Shown in pieces: positions 14,187 to 15,020 of a DNA stretch of 15,020 nt; the stretch's first letter is position 1, and every line of letters starts with the position of its first letter. The notes below the pieces were generated by a model that was not told the DNA's origin, did no database searches, and saw nothing but the letters and a program-made list of their open reading frames with translations. This stretch comes from Bacteriovoracaceae bacterium (GTDB lineage: Bacteria; Bdellovibrionota; UBA1018): NCBI GenBank assembly GCA_947446835.1, contig CANFHS010000028.1, positions 1 through 15,020 of the forward strand. The letters are read 5' to 3'. Both the position numbers and the translations under genes were made by a program.

Positions 14187-14929
14187 GAGTTCTCCGCAAG
14201 TTGACCCGAGCCGTCGTGCTGGCGGCGTTGTCGGCCCAGCTGGGCGCCTGCGCTTCGGCCCCGGGAGGGCTGCTGCGTCACCAGATGGCCGATCCGCTGG
14301 GCGTGGGGCGCGTCCGCGCTTCCGCTTCGCTCGACGGGTCCAGGCAGTTTCCAGTCGTGGACAGCACCACGCTGGCCTCGATCGGCACCCAGACCAGCTC
14401 GGTCTTCCGGGGATGGGCCCTGGGCCTGACTGGAACCGCGGGCGTGACGCCGTCGGCGGACTTCAACTTCGGCACCCAGTTCAGCTCCAACAGCGCGGGC
14501 TGGCGGCTGGGGGGCAAGTACTTCGTGGCGCGCCTGGGCTCGGTGGCCGTTGGCGTCCTGGCCAATTACGGCAAGTCCTCCGGCACAGGCACGCTGGGCA
14601 TCACGACCACGGGTGGCACTTCGGACGTGAAGCAGACCCTGTCGGTGCGCCAGATCGATCTCGGCGTCCCGTTGACCTGGCGATACGGCCCCAACGTGGC
14701 CATCACGGGCAGCTTCAACTTCTACAATTTCCAATACGAGGGCGCGGCTTCGACCACCGCCGTGTCCGGCACGGTGAACGACTACGGTTTCAATCTGGGG
14801 GCCCGGGTGGCGGTCGCGCCGCGGGTGGATATCGAAGGGGAGTTTGCCCTGGTCAAGGTGGGCGGACCGCAGGCTTCGGGCCTGGGGCTGGTGACCTACT
14901 ACGGCATTGCCGGGGGGTTGAGCTTCTGA
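14183..14929 (+). CDS. Exported beta-barrel-like protein with lipobox-type signal
   Basis: 248-residue protein with no confident family name. The N-terminus MRVLRKLTRAVVLAALSAQLGAC is a signal sequence ending in a good lipobox (LGAC, Cys23), so it may be a lipoprotein. The rest alternates polar and hydrophobic residues, rich in Gly, Ser and Thr. It ends in YYGIAGGLSF, a terminal Phe as in outer-membrane barrel proteins recognised by BamA. I chose ATG at 14183 over the longer open frame because AAGGA lies 7 nt upstream and the signal peptide begins there. It overlaps the metalloenzyme stop by 4 bp and its own stop overlaps the M16 gene by 1 bp, so the three are probably one operon. Confidence 0.82.
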   Translation: MRVLRKLTRAVVLAALSAQLGACASAPGGLLRHQMADPLGVGRVRASASLDGSRQFPVVDSTTLASIGTQTSSVFRGWALGLTGTAGVTPSADFNFGTQFSSNSAGWRLGGKYFVARLGSVAVGVLANYGKSSGTGTLGITTTGGTSDVKQTLSVRQIDLGVPLTWRYGPNVAITGSFNFYNFQYEGAASTTAVSGTVNDYGFNLGARVAVAPRVDIEGEFALVKVGGPQASGLGLVTYYGIAGGLSF

Positions 14930-15020
14930 TGGCGACCCGGAGCAAGGACCCTTCCCGTTTCAAGAAAACCGTCTTCGGCAACGGGCTCACGCTCGTCACC
15001 GAAAGAACCCCCGGCTACCG
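14929..15020 (+). CDS. M16 (pitrilysin/insulinase) family peptidase, N-terminus only
   Basis: The first 30 codons of a gene cut by the right edge. The translation SRFKKTVFGNGLTLVTERTPG matches the start of M16 zinc peptidases (pattern F-x-K-T-x-L-x-NGL-x-x-V-x-E-x-x-P-G). The HxxEH zinc motif would lie beyond the window. The ATG overlaps the previous stop as TGATG, with no strong ribosome site of its own, so translation is probably coupled. M16 genes are often found near pnp and rpsO, which fits this neighbourhood. The call rests on a short stretch. Confidence 0.75.
   Translation, partial: MATRSKDPSRFKKTVFGNGLTLVTERTPGY

Noticed and set aside
13832..14928. Longer version of the lipobox protein starting inside the metalloenzyme gene
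   Set aside because: The first 117 codons are an out-of-frame reading of the metalloenzyme. The ATG at 14183 has a ribosome site and a signal peptide.

Overview
The window is a gene-dense, GC-rich stretch of chromosome from a Gram-negative (diderm) bacterium. The evidence for a diderm is an MlaE/MlaF-type lipid ABC transporter, several exported beta-barrel-like proteins and one lipobox protein. Core genes (tmk, holB, rpsO, pnp, an rpoH-type sigma factor) make this backbone chromosome, not a mobile island. I see no IS, phage, tRNA, rRNA or CRISPR. The gene order and the GYF_2-domain protein would suit a Bdellovibrionota or former deltaproteobacterial lineage, but that is inference and no taxonomic marker was tested.

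Region 1 (1-5446, minus strand) is one tightly packed operon, read right to left. It encodes a GYF_2-domain single-pass membrane protein, thymidylate kinase, DNA polymerase III delta' subunit, two different MlaF-like ATPases and two different MlaE-like permeases; the last permease runs off the left edge. All joints from holB onward are 4-bp ATGA overlaps. The duplicated permeases and ATPases suggest a heteromeric Mla-type transporter. The two ATPases carry complementary departures from consensus (H-loop Asn in one, altered signature in the other), as expected if one ATP site is degenerate.

Region 2 (5464-7468) holds a divergent MOFRL/glycerate-2-kinase-like gene on the plus strand. It is only 17 bp from the start of the GYF gene. 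Its 3' end overlaps, tail to tail, a minus-strand gene for an exported beta-barrel-like protein.

Region 3 (6632-9080, minus strand) carries two paralogous barrel genes in tandem. The upstream one has a basic patch, a coiled coil and a Pro/Ala linker in front of its barrel domain. It also has a good sigma70-type promoter, dyad-symmetric candidate operators and a strong intrinsic terminator. An 18-bp motif is shared upstream of both genes.

Region 4 (9040-13112, minus strand) is the RNA and gene-expression block: an RpoH-like sigma factor, then rpsO, then pnp, ending in a strong terminator. The pnp leader has two consecutive hairpins typical of an autoregulated leader. PNPase ends in an unusual Gly/Arg/Asp-rich tail built from a 42-bp tandem repeat.

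Region 5 (13143-15020, plus strand) is a translationally coupled set, divergent from rpoH. It encodes a succinylglutamate desuccinylase/aspartoacylase-family metalloenzyme, a lipobox-bearing beta-barrel-like protein and the start of an M16 peptidase that runs off the right edge.

No wholly new system is obvious. The best leads are the asymmetric Mla-like transporter, the paired barrel genes with a shared upstream motif, and the divergent MOFRL protein.
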